This document shows, one piece after another, positions 1 through 5,193 of a DNA stretch of 5,702 nucleotides. Below the pieces are notes generated by a model. The model saw only the letters and a list, made by a program, of their open reading frames with translations, was not told the origin of the DNA and did not search any database. Each line of letters starts with the position of its first letter. The first letter of the stretch is position 1. Position numbers and translations under genes: made by a program. Origin of the DNA: Candidatus Acetothermia bacterium (lineage in GTDB: Bacteria > Bipolaricaulota > Bipolaricaulia > Bipolaricaulales > Bipolaricaulaceae); NCBI GenBank assembly GCA_011057175.1, contig DSBZ01000128.1:1-5702 (forward strand), written 5' to 3'.

Positions 1-654
1 CTGCTAAGGATCCTTGAAGATCTTCCCGTGGAAGGGGGACGGATGGTCTGTGAGAACCGCGGGACTGGGATCGCCACCATGCTCCGGGTCATGCGTGACG
101 TAGGGCTGCCGCCTCCACTGTTTGAGGATCGGGTTACGACGTTCCTTGTTGTTGCCAGGAATGTCACCTTGGTAGATCCAGAAACAGGAAAATGGCTGAA
201 CCGCATTGCGCAGCACACGCCCTTGACGGAGGCCCAACGTCTGGGGTTGGCTTACTTGCGCCAGACGGAGAGGCTAACCAACGCCGATTTTCGGCGCCTC
301 AGCCCTCGCCTTGAGCTTCATCGCGCTACGCAGGAGCTTGCTGGTCTTGTACGCAAAGGGCTTCTCGAGTCGCACCGTGCGCGACGCTGGACGTTCTACA
401 CCCTCACGGATCGCGCTTTAGCATTCGCTGTTGAACCTGCCAGGCGCCGGGGTGACCGTCGGGAGGCTATCGTCAATCTCCTGTTGGAGCGGGGCGCGTT
501 GAGCGCTAAGGAGATCGCTCGCGCGCTAGGGCTCGAACTTCCGGCTGTACGCCGATGGCTGCGCATCCTACGCGATGAGGGGAGGGTAGTCCCTACTACT
601 GCCAGGGTACGGAGCCGCTACGTACGCTATCGCACGTCCGAACAGCAGGCTTGA
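1..654 (+). CDS. ATP-binding winged-helix transcriptional regulator (divergent AAA_4/HATPase_c_4 class), 3' part
   Basis: This is the C-terminal 217 residues of a larger protein whose 5' end lies outside the window. The frame is open to base 1, and the GTG at 28 has no SD, so it is probably internal. Residues 18-24 read ENRGTGI and are followed by a helix and GLPPP (residues 35-39). This is the typical end of the GHKL-like HATPase_c_4 domain in AlbA_2/AAA_4 proteins annotated as ATP-binding or RecG-related regulators. A winged-helix segment follows at about residues 76-136 (LTNADF recognition region, KGLLE turn, RRWTFYTL wing). A second helix-turn-helix lies at about 154-208 (LSAKEIARALGLELPAVRRW). 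Such proteins are thought to be DNA-binding regulators; the ligand and targets here are unknown. Codon use is visibly less GC-rich at third positions than in downstream genes, which may mean transfer. Family assignment is fairly sure; function is not. Confidence 0.82.
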   Translation: MLRILEDLPVEGGRMVCENRGTGIATMLRVMRDVGLPPPLFEDRVTTFLVVARNVTLVDPETGKWLNRIAQHTPLTEAQRLGLAYLRQTERLTNADFRRLSPRLELHRATQELAGLVRKGLLESHRARRWTFYTLTDRALAFAVEPARRRGDRREAIVNLLLERGALSAKEIARALGLELPAVRRWLRILRDEGRVVPTTARVRSRYVRYRTSEQQA

Positions 655-680
655 GCAGAGTGTGTTGCCGTTGACTCTGC
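655..680 (+). terminator. Stem-loop just after the regulator gene
   Basis: A perfect 7-base inverted repeat, GCAGAGT (655-661) and ACTCTGC (674-680), encloses a 12-base loop and begins at the base after the stop codon. There is no T tract after it, so it is either a weak terminator or a 3'-end-protecting hairpin. Confidence 0.45.
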
Positions 681-782
681 GAACTCGCGAGCACCTGCAC
701 GCATGAGCAGCCCTTGCGACAGAAAGTGGGTATCCTCGCAGCGGGGTCGAGACGTCCGCCTGATCGGGGGCGAACTGAGCCG

Positions 783-788
783 AGGAGG
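783..788 (+). promoter_or_regulatory. Ribosome binding site that fixes the start at 795
   Basis: AGGAGG lies 6 bases before GTG 795. The upstream in-frame TTG at 714 would add 27 polar, arginine-rich residues ahead of a normal signal peptide and has no SD, so 795 is the chosen start. The 140 bases between 655 and 794 hold no convincing -35/-10 pair. Confidence 0.8.
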
Positions 789-794
789 TGCGGT

Positions 795-1940
795 GTGAAG
801 TACGGAGCATGGGTGGTCATCGTGTGTGCACTGGTGGGGTGGGCGGCGGGCGCGGGGCCACTGGTCGAAGCCTTGCGGCCGGAGATCGGCCTGTCCATGG
901 ACGGCCAGGGGATCCTCCGCGTGAGGTGCGGGGTGACGCCGGTGGGCCCGGCGGGCTTCACCGGCCAGGCGAACCTCCACTGGTCGCTTTGGCCGGAGAT
1001 TGGCTCGTGGCGGATCGTGACCACGTTCTCCGAACTTCTAGCACTGAAGGATGGCGAGGAGCGCGTGCTTTCCGACAACCGGATCCGCTTTGCCCCTGGG
1101 AACTACACCCTCGCCTTCGGCGACCCCTGCGAGGGGGAGACCGTGGCGTCGTTCTCCGTGGCGCACGATAGCTCCGGAAGACCCGTCCTCGTTGCCCCGG
1201 CGCGGTTCCTCGGCTCTCCCTCCCTCTATGCTGTGCCCACCGCTGAGGAGCCTTCCTGGGAGGCCATTCCGGAGGCGCGGCGCGCGGCTGCGTGGGCCCG
1301 GGCGGCGTTGGCCGAAGACCTGGCCATCTGCGCGAGGAAGATCGAGGTGGCCGAGGTCGTCGCCAGAGAGTTCGCCGACTCAAGCCTCGGGGTGCGCGAG
1401 CCGGGAATGATGTACGCCCAGGCCATCACGCCGGGGCACGTGGTCCGCCTGGCGTGGCAGGAGCGCGCGTTCGAGTACCGGGTGGCGGGCGAGCACATGG
1501 CGCGGGTGGCGGACGTCCCGACGGGGAGGGTCCCCGACGACGTGTGGGTCGTGAACGTATTCGCCTACCACGCAGGCGTGGACCTCCTCCTCCACGGAGA
1601 GCTCGCGTGCAGCACGGATGCGGTGCTTCCCCTCGCCCGGTGGGCTCCGCTCACCGCCTCGCCCTTGGAGGCGGCCCTTCTCCTCCTCGTGACCCACGGG
1701 CTCGCTCCGTGGGAGGTCGCGGCTGGATACTCCTCTGAGTTCCCCCTCGCCGGAGTCTCCCTGGAGTCGTTGCGCATCGACGACGGAGTGCTTACCGTGG
1801 TTTTCGCCGACCCGGAGCACAGGACGTCGGGAGGGGCGTGTCGAACGGGGATCCTACGGGCCCAGATCGAGAAGACCGCCCTCCAGTTCCCAGAGGTGAG
1901 AGAGGTTCGCATCCTCCCGCCGGAAGCCCTCCAGCCGTAG
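795..1940 (+). CDS. Secreted protein with C-terminal GerMN-like domain
   Basis: The protein has 381 residues. Residues 1-20 form a signal peptide (hydrophobic AWVVIVCALVGWAAGA). Cys11 is not in a lipobox, so export followed by ordinary cleavage is likely. Residues 21-140 are an unrecognised, probably beta-rich region. Residues 160-230 hold a helix followed by DSSLGVREPGMMYAQAITPG and a beta hairpin ending FEYRV. This matches a motif I know from bacterial exported proteins (typically SSLGCPxPGMMYAQVITPG...YEYH), but here the usual Cys of LGCP is Val200. Residues about 250-373 resemble GerMN: a beta start (VWVVNVFAY), PLARWAPLTASPLEAAL, a strand pair (LRIDDGVLTVVFAD) and SGGACR followed by a long helix and VREVRI. 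GerMN was named from spore germination proteins but also occurs in envelope proteins of non-spore-formers, so sporulation is not implied. The precise role is unknown. It is monocistronic as far as can be seen, and it converges with the next gene. Confidence 0.85.
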   Translation: MKYGAWVVIVCALVGWAAGAGPLVEALRPEIGLSMDGQGILRVRCGVTPVGPAGFTGQANLHWSLWPEIGSWRIVTTFSELLALKDGEERVLSDNRIRFAPGNYTLAFGDPCEGETVASFSVAHDSSGRPVLVAPARFLGSPSLYAVPTAEEPSWEAIPEARRAAAWARAALAEDLAICARKIEVAEVVAREFADSSLGVREPGMMYAQAITPGHVVRLAWQERAFEYRVAGEHMARVADVPTGRVPDDVWVVNVFAYHAGVDLLLHGELACSTDAVLPLARWAPLTASPLEAALLLLVTHGLAPWEVAAGYSSEFPLAGVSLESLRIDDGVLTVVFADPEHRTSGGACRTGILRAQIEKTALQFPEVREVRILPPEALQP

Positions 1941-1953
1941 GACACCGGAGGAC

Positions 1954-1976
1954 GGGCTCCCGGTCGGGAACAGCCC
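1954..1976 (+). terminator. Hairpin downstream of the GerMN-like gene
   Basis: Starting 14 bases after the stop, GGGC (1954-1957) pairs with GCCC (1973-1976), and TCCC (1958-1961) pairs with GGGA (1966-1969) around a GGTC loop, with a 3-base bulge. It is stable and GC-rich but lacks a T tract. Its position suggests 3'-end formation for the plus-strand transcript. Confidence 0.45.
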
Positions 1977-2006
1977 CCGCCTCTCAGCCATCCCAGGCGG
2001 ATCCCA

Positions 2007-2022
2007 TTGCCCCGGTGGGCAA
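2007..2022. terminator. Stem-loop shared by two convergent genes
   Basis: The sequence TTGCCC CGGT GGGCAA is a perfect 6-base stem with a 4-base loop. It lies 67 bases after the plus-strand stop and 7 bases after the minus-strand stop at 2030, so it could end either transcript. No T run is present on either side. Confidence 0.4.
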
Positions 2023-2029
2023 CCCGGTC

Positions 2030-2452
2030 CTATTCGGCGGGGCCGCGGTGGAGCGTCAACCGCAGGGTCAGGTTCCCGAGCGCGAGCTCGAACGAGACGA
2101 ACCCGCTGCGGAACGTGAACCCACCCGCCGACCATAGGGCGAGGTCGTCTGGAGTGCCGACCCGGGCCAGAGCGGTGCGCGTGGAGAGGCAGAACGAGGC
2201 CCCGGCGGTGATGTTCATCGGACCGAGGTTGCTCTTGAGCACGAGGGTGTGGCTGCTCGTCTCGAGGAAGGCGGGATCCCACGAGCTGGTGAGTTGCCAG
2301 CCGGACCCGGCAAGGTCGAGGGTGAACGCCGTGGTCGGGGAGGCCGCGCCTGAGGCGAATGCGATCTGGGTCATCCACGTTCCGGAGAGGTCCATTCCCC
2401 AGGCTGTGGATCCCGCGGCCAGCACGACTGCACACGCCAGCGCTCTCTTCAT
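2030..2452 (-). CDS. Small exported beta-rich protein, unknown family
   Basis: The protein has 140 residues. The start is ATG at 2452, with GAGGT at 2460-2456 just upstream. The open frame runs on to 3082, but that extension is arginine-rich shadow sequence lying over the plus-strand genes. Residues 1-19 are a signal peptide (KRALACAVVLAAGSTAWG). The mature chain starts MDLSGTWMTQIAF and then alternates polar and hydrophobic residues with many Ser, Thr, Gly and Phe (for example FTLDLAGSGWQLTSS, GGFTFRSGFVSFELALGNLTLRLTL). That pattern suggests successive beta strands, either a small beta barrel or a beta-sandwich domain. I do not recognise a named family and assign no function. It has its own promoter and is divergent from the glycine-rich membrane protein gene. 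Confidence 0.78.
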   Translation of the reverse strand: MKRALACAVVLAAGSTAWGMDLSGTWMTQIAFASGAASPTTAFTLDLAGSGWQLTSSWDPAFLETSSHTLVLKSNLGPMNITAGASFCLSTRTALARVGTPDDLALWSAGGFTFRSGFVSFELALGNLTLRLTLHRGPAE

Positions 2453-2466
2453 CGGACCTCGGTACG

Positions 2467-2475
2467 ATGATACCA
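2467..2475 (-). promoter_or_regulatory. Extended -10 promoter for the beta-rich protein gene
   Basis: Read on the minus strand the sequence is TGG followed by TATCAT, which matches TATAAT at five of six positions with the TGn extension. No good -35 is seen. Transcription would begin near 2460, giving a leader of only about 8 bases. An inverted repeat GGTA-N6-TACC (2461-2474) overlaps it and could be an operator, though it is short. Confidence 0.5.
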
Positions 2476-2502
2476 CGAACAGCGGCCGAGGACGAGATCG
2501 CG

Positions 2503-2532
2503 TTGCCTCGTCCGTTCCCCCTGTGGTAGGCT
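2503..2532 (+). promoter_or_regulatory. Promoter for the glycine-rich protein / metallopeptidase pair
   Basis: A -35 candidate TTGCCT (2503-2508) and a -10 candidate TAGGCT (2527-2532) are 18 bases apart, with TGG immediately before the -10 (extended -10). Transcription would start near 2539, leaving a short leader that contains the ribosome binding site. Confidence 0.45.
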
Positions 2533-2541
2533 GCCTCCCTC

Positions 2542-2550
2542 GGAGGTGAT
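2542..2550 (+). promoter_or_regulatory. Near-perfect ribosome binding site choosing ATG 2555
   Basis: GGAGGTGAT is complementary to the 3' end of 16S rRNA over nine bases. The GTG at 2546 and the ATG at 2549 lie inside it and cannot be served by it. ATG 2555 is 8 bases after GGAGG and is the natural start. Confidence 0.8.
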
Positions 2551-2554
2551 GAAC

Positions 2555-3013
2555 ATGTGCAGGATGGCGGTGCTGACCCTGGCGTTCGTGCTCGTGGGCT
2601 CTGTCGCGCTGGCAGTGGAGCCCGAGGATGCGGTCCCCACCGAGCTTCTCCTCGGTACGGCGGGAGGCTACGCGGGGGCGCTCGTGGGAGCCAGCACCTT
2701 GTCTTGGGCGTTCTCCGCAGGGGCCACGGGGTGGGATGCCCTCGCTCGGGCGATCTTCGGGGCGTTCGTGGGGTTCACCGGGGGCACGATCGTCGGATCG
2801 AGCCTCGGCGTCCTCGCAGCGGGAGGGTTGTTTGGAATCGAGGGGAACATCGGCCTGTGCTTCCTCGGGGCGGCAGGAGGGATGGGAGCCGCTCTTGGAA
2901 TCGGTCTCGCGCTCGACATCTCCGAGACGATCTTCCCATTCGCTCCCCCGATCGCTGCCGCGGCGGCCACTGCCGGGTTCAACGTCGGCGCTCGCCCCCG
3001 CGGGCAGAAGTGA
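2555..3013 (+). CDS. Glycine-rich exported membrane protein, unknown family
   Basis: The protein has 152 residues. Residues 1-20 are a signal peptide (MCRMAVLTLAFVLVGSVALA), followed by a short acidic segment VEPEDAVPTE. Four hydrophobic, glycine-dense stretches follow: about 31-55 (GTAGGYAGALVGAS), 66-92 (GAFVGFTGGTIVGSSLGVLAAGG), 98-120 (GAAGGMGAALGIGLA) and 127-145. The G-x-x-x-G spacing is like glycine-zipper membrane proteins, which pack helices tightly or insert in the envelope. The tail GFNVGARPRGQK is basic. No catalytic motif is present, and I do not recognise a family. Its TGA stop overlaps the GTG start of the metallopeptidase gene in the sequence GTGA, so the two are probably co-transcribed and translationally coupled. 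This makes it a candidate membrane partner of that protein, which is an inference only. Confidence 0.8.
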   Translation: MCRMAVLTLAFVLVGSVALAVEPEDAVPTELLLGTAGGYAGALVGASTLSWAFSAGATGWDALARAIFGAFVGFTGGTIVGSSLGVLAAGGLFGIEGNIGLCFLGAAGGMGAALGIGLALDISETIFPFAPPIAAAAATAGFNVGARPRGQK

Positions 3014-3699
3014 AAACGGCGGTGCCCCCGCGCCGGAGGATCCCCTGCTCGGTGGCTGTCCCGGCAGCGATCCTCGCCTCATGCCTCCCCGCCGTCGCCG
3101 GACCGTCCTCCGCGTCCGACATCCTCGCGCTCGGAGAGCACCTCGTGCAGAGCTATGCGGCCTGGGCGGCGCCCATCGCCGGCCCTCTCCCCGCCCCGCC
3201 CATCAAACCTCGCCTACTTCGACCCTCGCGCAAACGTGATCGTGATCCCCCCTGGCCAACCCTGACGGATTCGCAACAAGCGTTCTTATTCTCCCTCGCC
3301 GCCTCCGCCGAGGAAACCGAGCTCTTGTTCGGTGAGCTCTTCCACTGGTTCCTCCCTGCCCACGAGATGACGCACTGGCTTCAACGTGCGCTTGGCCTCG
3401 GGGGAGACTTCTACACGAGGGAAAGGATGGCGAACGAATGTGCTGTCGCATTCTTCATGGAAAGTGAGGCCGAGGAGGAGCGACTGGTCGCGCTGTACCA
3501 GCTCCTTGCTTATGCCCTGGATCGCTTGGCTGATCCCGTACCGCCGGGGGTCGATCCAGTGGCTTACTTCAACCTCCACTACTACGATCTAGCCCAGGAT
3601 CCAGCAGCCTATGGGCACTTCCAATTTCGGTTCATCACGGACGCCATCGCCCGCCGGAGGAGCCTCCGTCTCGAGGACCTCCTTTTCGGCCAGGGCTGA
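3010..3699 (+). CDS. Exported HExxH zinc-metallopeptidase-like protein (internally frame-disturbed)
   Basis: The protein has 229 residues from GTG 3010, which overlaps the upstream stop; there is no strong SD, so coupling is likely. Residues 1-30 are a signal peptide (basic PPRRR, then a hydrophobic stretch to AVA). The zinc-binding motif HEMTH is at 118-122, with E119 as presumed catalytic base. Glu138 or Glu143 in RERMANECAVAFF are candidates for the third ligand, as in gluzincin-type enzymes. The rest (FHWFLPAHE, ANxxAVAFF, PVPPGVDPVAYFN, YYDL..DPAAYGHFQF) fits a family of bacterial exported proteins with a HExxH core that I recall by pattern but cannot name. The substrate is unknown. Residues about 65-79 (IKPRLLRPSRKRDRD) look wrong: the +1 frame there gives SNLAYFDPRANVIVIPP, which suits this family's N-terminal region. 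The catalytic part is intact. Confidence 0.78.
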   Translation: MKTAVPPRRRIPCSVAVPAAILASCLPAVAGPSSASDILALGEHLVQSYAAWAAPIAGPLPAPPIKPRLLRPSRKRDRDPPWPTLTDSQQAFLFSLAASAEETELLFGELFHWFLPAHEMTHWLQRALGLGGDFYTRERMANECAVAFFMESEAEEERLVALYQLLAYALDRLADPVPPGVDPVAYFNLHYYDLAQDPAAYGHFQFRFITDAIARRRSLRLEDLLFGQG

Positions 3700-3712
3700 A
3701 CGCAGGGACAAG

Positions 3713-3768
3713 GGAGCGAGGGCTCCTACGCTCCGCGAGCTATAGGCCGGGCGCCGACCCAGGAGCCC
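3713..3768 (+). other. Nested inverted repeats, possible structured leader or terminator
   Basis: GGGCTCCT (3720-3727) pairs perfectly with AGGAGCCC (3761-3768). The 33 bases between contain two smaller hairpins: GCTC/GAGC at 3730-3740 and GGC/GCC at 3745-3755. A competing hairpin, GGAGC/GCTCC (3713-3717 with 3722-3726), shares the left arm. AAGGAG (3770-3775) follows directly. This could terminate the metallopeptidase transcript, or be a switchable leader for the next gene. I cannot match it to a known riboswitch. Confidence 0.4.
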
Positions 3769-3781
3769 CAAGGAGAGAGCG

Positions 3782-3940
3782 ACCGAAGCATTCAGGAAAG
3801 CAGGTTGGAGATGGTGCATCTTATCCCTGGCCGCCGTGGTCCTCGCCGGCAGCGCGGCCGGCGGGCGGGCAACCCCAGGGGAGGTGATCGTCGAGCTTGC
3901 GAACACGGCCGATCCCAGCGATGGCGGGGCCCCTACCTAA
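3782..3940 (+). pseudogene. Signal-peptide end of the exported protein gene, cut off by TAA
   Basis: This frame gives TEAFRKAGWRW, a hydrophobic core ILSLAAVVLAGSAAGG, and a mature start TPGEVIVELANTADPSDGGAPT, then TAA at 3938-3940. It is the same frame as the open reading frame from 3941, so together they encode one exported protein interrupted by a stop. The frame is open only from 3746 and contains no ATG, GTG or TTG before the hydrophobic core, although AAGGAG at 3770-3775 lies where an SD would be expected. TAA could come from TAC or TAT by one substitution, giving APTYVITATV. Real decay or sequence error are both possible. Confidence 0.6.
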
Positions 3941-4540
3941 GTGATCACGGCCACGGTGTTCATGCGGGGGGCAGCATCGATCTCCGTCCGGTCGTTCTAC
4001 CCCTTCCTCCTCCTTCCCCCAGGAACATCGGGGGAGTTCGGGCCATTCGTGGTCGAGGAGGAACCGGACACGCTGATCCTCCTCGGCCGACAGCGCTCTC
4101 CGGGGCTGGACTGGGACTCCCTCGCCGCCACGGTGAGCCCGCTCGTGTACGGCGTTCCCCACGAGGAGGGAGCGCTGCGGGTCGTGGCACGGCTTATGCC
4201 GCACGAGGAGCCTGAACCCACGGTCCTCACCGGGTACCTGTTCGCCGTGCGCCAGTTCTGGTGCTCGCGGAGCGAGGGGCCCCTCTCCCTCCTCCAGACA
4301 GGCGGGCTCGATCCCGGCTTGGCGGGCTCCTATGTGCTCGTTGGCAAACCACGCTGGCCGTGGGTGGACGATCCCCTGCTTGAACCGCTCGTAGGGAAAA
4401 GCGTCCGGGTGCAGGGGAGGCTTGTCCCAGCAGGGGAGGAGGCTCCGATCGCTGGGGATCGGTGGGCGACCTACCCCCTCCCCGCGCTGATCGTGGAGGA
4501 GATCTCAGAGATCGAGCTCCACAACCGCTGCAGGTTCTGA
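3941..4540 (+). CDS. Exported protein of unknown function, main part downstream of a nonsense codon
   Basis: The open frame has 199 codons beginning at GTG 3941, directly after an in-frame TAA, with no SD. The real protein almost certainly begins upstream with the signal peptide at about 3791-3860. The sequence is folded-protein-like, with strands such as ITATVFMRGAASISVRSF, a Leu/Pro-rich PFLLLPPG, and VVARLMPHE. The C-terminal part (about 128-191) has SYVLVGKPRWPW, VGKSVRVQGRLV and LIVEEISEIEL. That pattern, with a G-K-x-V-x-V-x-G-x-L strand and a closing strand, suggests an OB-fold-like domain as seen in small secreted proteins. I recognise no named family or active site. If translated at all in this strain, it would require reinitiation at TAAGTG or readthrough, and without the signal peptide the product would stay in the cytoplasm. 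Confidence 0.6.
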   Translation: MITATVFMRGAASISVRSFYPFLLLPPGTSGEFGPFVVEEEPDTLILLGRQRSPGLDWDSLAATVSPLVYGVPHEEGALRVVARLMPHEEPEPTVLTGYLFAVRQFWCSRSEGPLSLLQTGGLDPGLAGSYVLVGKPRWPWVDDPLLEPLVGKSVRVQGRLVPAGEEAPIAGDRWATYPLPALIVEEISEIELHNRCRF

Positions 4541-4560
4541 GCCTCCATAACGGTCCCTGA

Positions 4561-4588
4561 ACAGGTGGTCGCAGCCTCGGCCGCCTGT
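4561..4588 (+). terminator. Stem-loop after the interrupted exported protein gene
   Basis: ACAGGTGG (4561-4568) pairs with CCGCCTGT (4581-4588), one pair being a G-T wobble, around a 12-base loop. It starts 20 bases after the stop at 4540. No T tract follows. Confidence 0.4.
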
Positions 4589-4601
4589 GAACCCTCTCTC
4601 A

Positions 4602-4618
4602 CCGCGCGGAGAGCGCGG
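4602..4618. terminator. GC-rich hairpin in a convergent intergenic region
   Basis: CCGCGC (4602-4607), loop GGAGA, GCGCGG (4613-4618) is a perfect stem. A second small hairpin, TCCCT/AGGGA (4626-4641), follows. They lie between the ends of the convergent genes at 4540 and 4691 and could stop either transcript. The rest of 4541-4690 is GC-rich non-coding sequence with a tandem duplication of CCCTCGGCG at 4670-4687. Confidence 0.4.
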
Positions 4619-4690
4619 AGAGGAATCCCTGGAACAAGGGACCCCTCCGCGGGCACGCCCGGCGGGGGGCCCTCGGCGCCCTCGGCGAGC

Positions 4691-5113
4691 TCAGTGACGG
4701 CGGAAGAGGACCCCCCGGCGAAGGATGGAGACACCCAACATGATGAGGATCGCCGGCCACACTACATCCCACCCCACGATCTCGTGCAGGCCGACGCCGA
4801 TCAAGACCACGCCCACGACGAGCGCGCCGAACACCGCCCGCCTGAGGGAGGGGATGAGAAGCCGAAGCAGCACCCCCGATCACGAGCGCCCCTGCCCCGA
4901 CGAGGATCACGGACCACGTCTTTGAGCAACCTCCATCAAGTACTCCGTGTTCGCCGCCAGGAGCACGAGCCCCGCCCAGATGGAGATCGTCGCCCACACG
5001 AACGTGCCCACGGGATCGTGGCGCCACTTCTCCTCCCAACTCTCCTCCTGCTTCTCGTGGCGCTTCTCTTCCTCTTTCTCTTCTTCCTGCTCGCCGCGCG
5101 GTCGCTCGGACAC
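4691..5113 (-). pseudogene. Small membrane protein with charged N-terminus and DUF5668/LiaF-like membrane segments, frame broken
   Basis: The GTG at 5113 is preceded by AAGGAGG (5124-5118) and starts a frame that gives an E/K-rich segment (residues 8-32), then WRHDP and a first membrane segment (about 40-59, WATISIWAGLVLLAANTEYL), but stops at 4907. The same frame reopens from 4873 and gives two more membrane segments, ending WDVVWPAILIMLGVSILRRGVLFRRH. The missing second segment, KTWSVILVGAGALVIG, is read in another frame between about 4930 and 4876. Joined, the product is a 140-residue protein with four membrane helices. The W-D-x-x-W-P-x-x-L-I-x-x-G pattern resembles DUF5668/LiaF N-terminal membrane domains, linked to envelope-stress sensing in Firmicutes; that role here is inference. 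Two compensating one-base shifts explain the break. It may be a sequencing artefact in a functional gene. Confidence 0.7.
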
Positions 5114-5117
5114 GGGT

Positions 5118-5124
5118 CCTCCTT
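5118..5124 (-). promoter_or_regulatory. Ribosome binding site for the charged membrane protein
   Basis: Read on the minus strand, AAGGAGG stands 4 bases before GTG 5113. It supports 5113 as the true start and supports treating the downstream fragments as one gene, since the GTG at 4873 has no comparable SD. Confidence 0.7.
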
Positions 5125-5148
5125 ATGAGGGGCAGGCATGATAGCCCT

Positions 5149-5176
5149 CCTCCCCTGAGGGAAGCCCGCGGGGAGG
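5149..5176. terminator. Inverted repeat between DUF3795 and the membrane protein gene
   Basis: CCTCCCC (5149-5155) pairs with GGGGAGG (5170-5176) around a 14-base loop. It lies 17 bases after the DUF3795 stop on the minus strand, in an 80-base gap, so it may end or attenuate that transcript. No T tract is seen. Confidence 0.4.
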
Positions 5177-5193
5177 GGCGTACTCCGCCAGGA

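Noticed and set aside
671..736. TTGACT (671) and TATCCT (731) as a promoter for the GerMN-like gene
   Set aside because: They are far too widely spaced to work together, and TTGACT lies in the stem-loop after the regulator gene.
1854..2435. 193-codon minus-strand frame across the convergent region
   Set aside because: It overlaps the ends of two better-supported genes, has Arg/Pro-rich content and no start signal.
2557..3009. Long plus-strand open frame running into the metallopeptidase from 2557
   Set aside because: It is an Arg/Gly-rich shadow of the glycine-rich protein gene; the signal peptide starts at 3010.
2453..3082. Upstream extension of the minus-strand frame that ends at 2030 (350-codon version)
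   Set aside because: The extra sequence is Arg/Gly/Pro-rich, lies opposite two real plus-strand genes, and a signal peptide with SD sits at 2452.
3938..3940. TAA as a recoded sense codon
   Set aside because: No other gene in the window needs TAA as sense, and the missing start codon nearby favours damage or error.
4670..4687. Tandem CCCTCGGCG duplication as a repeat array
   Set aside because: Only two 9-base copies in GC-rich non-coding sequence; expected by chance or slippage.
4565..5128. 187-codon plus-strand frame opposite the membrane protein
   Set aside because: Composition is His/Asp/Pro/Arg-rich and the final hydrophobic run is the antisense of the E/K-rich tail; no SD.
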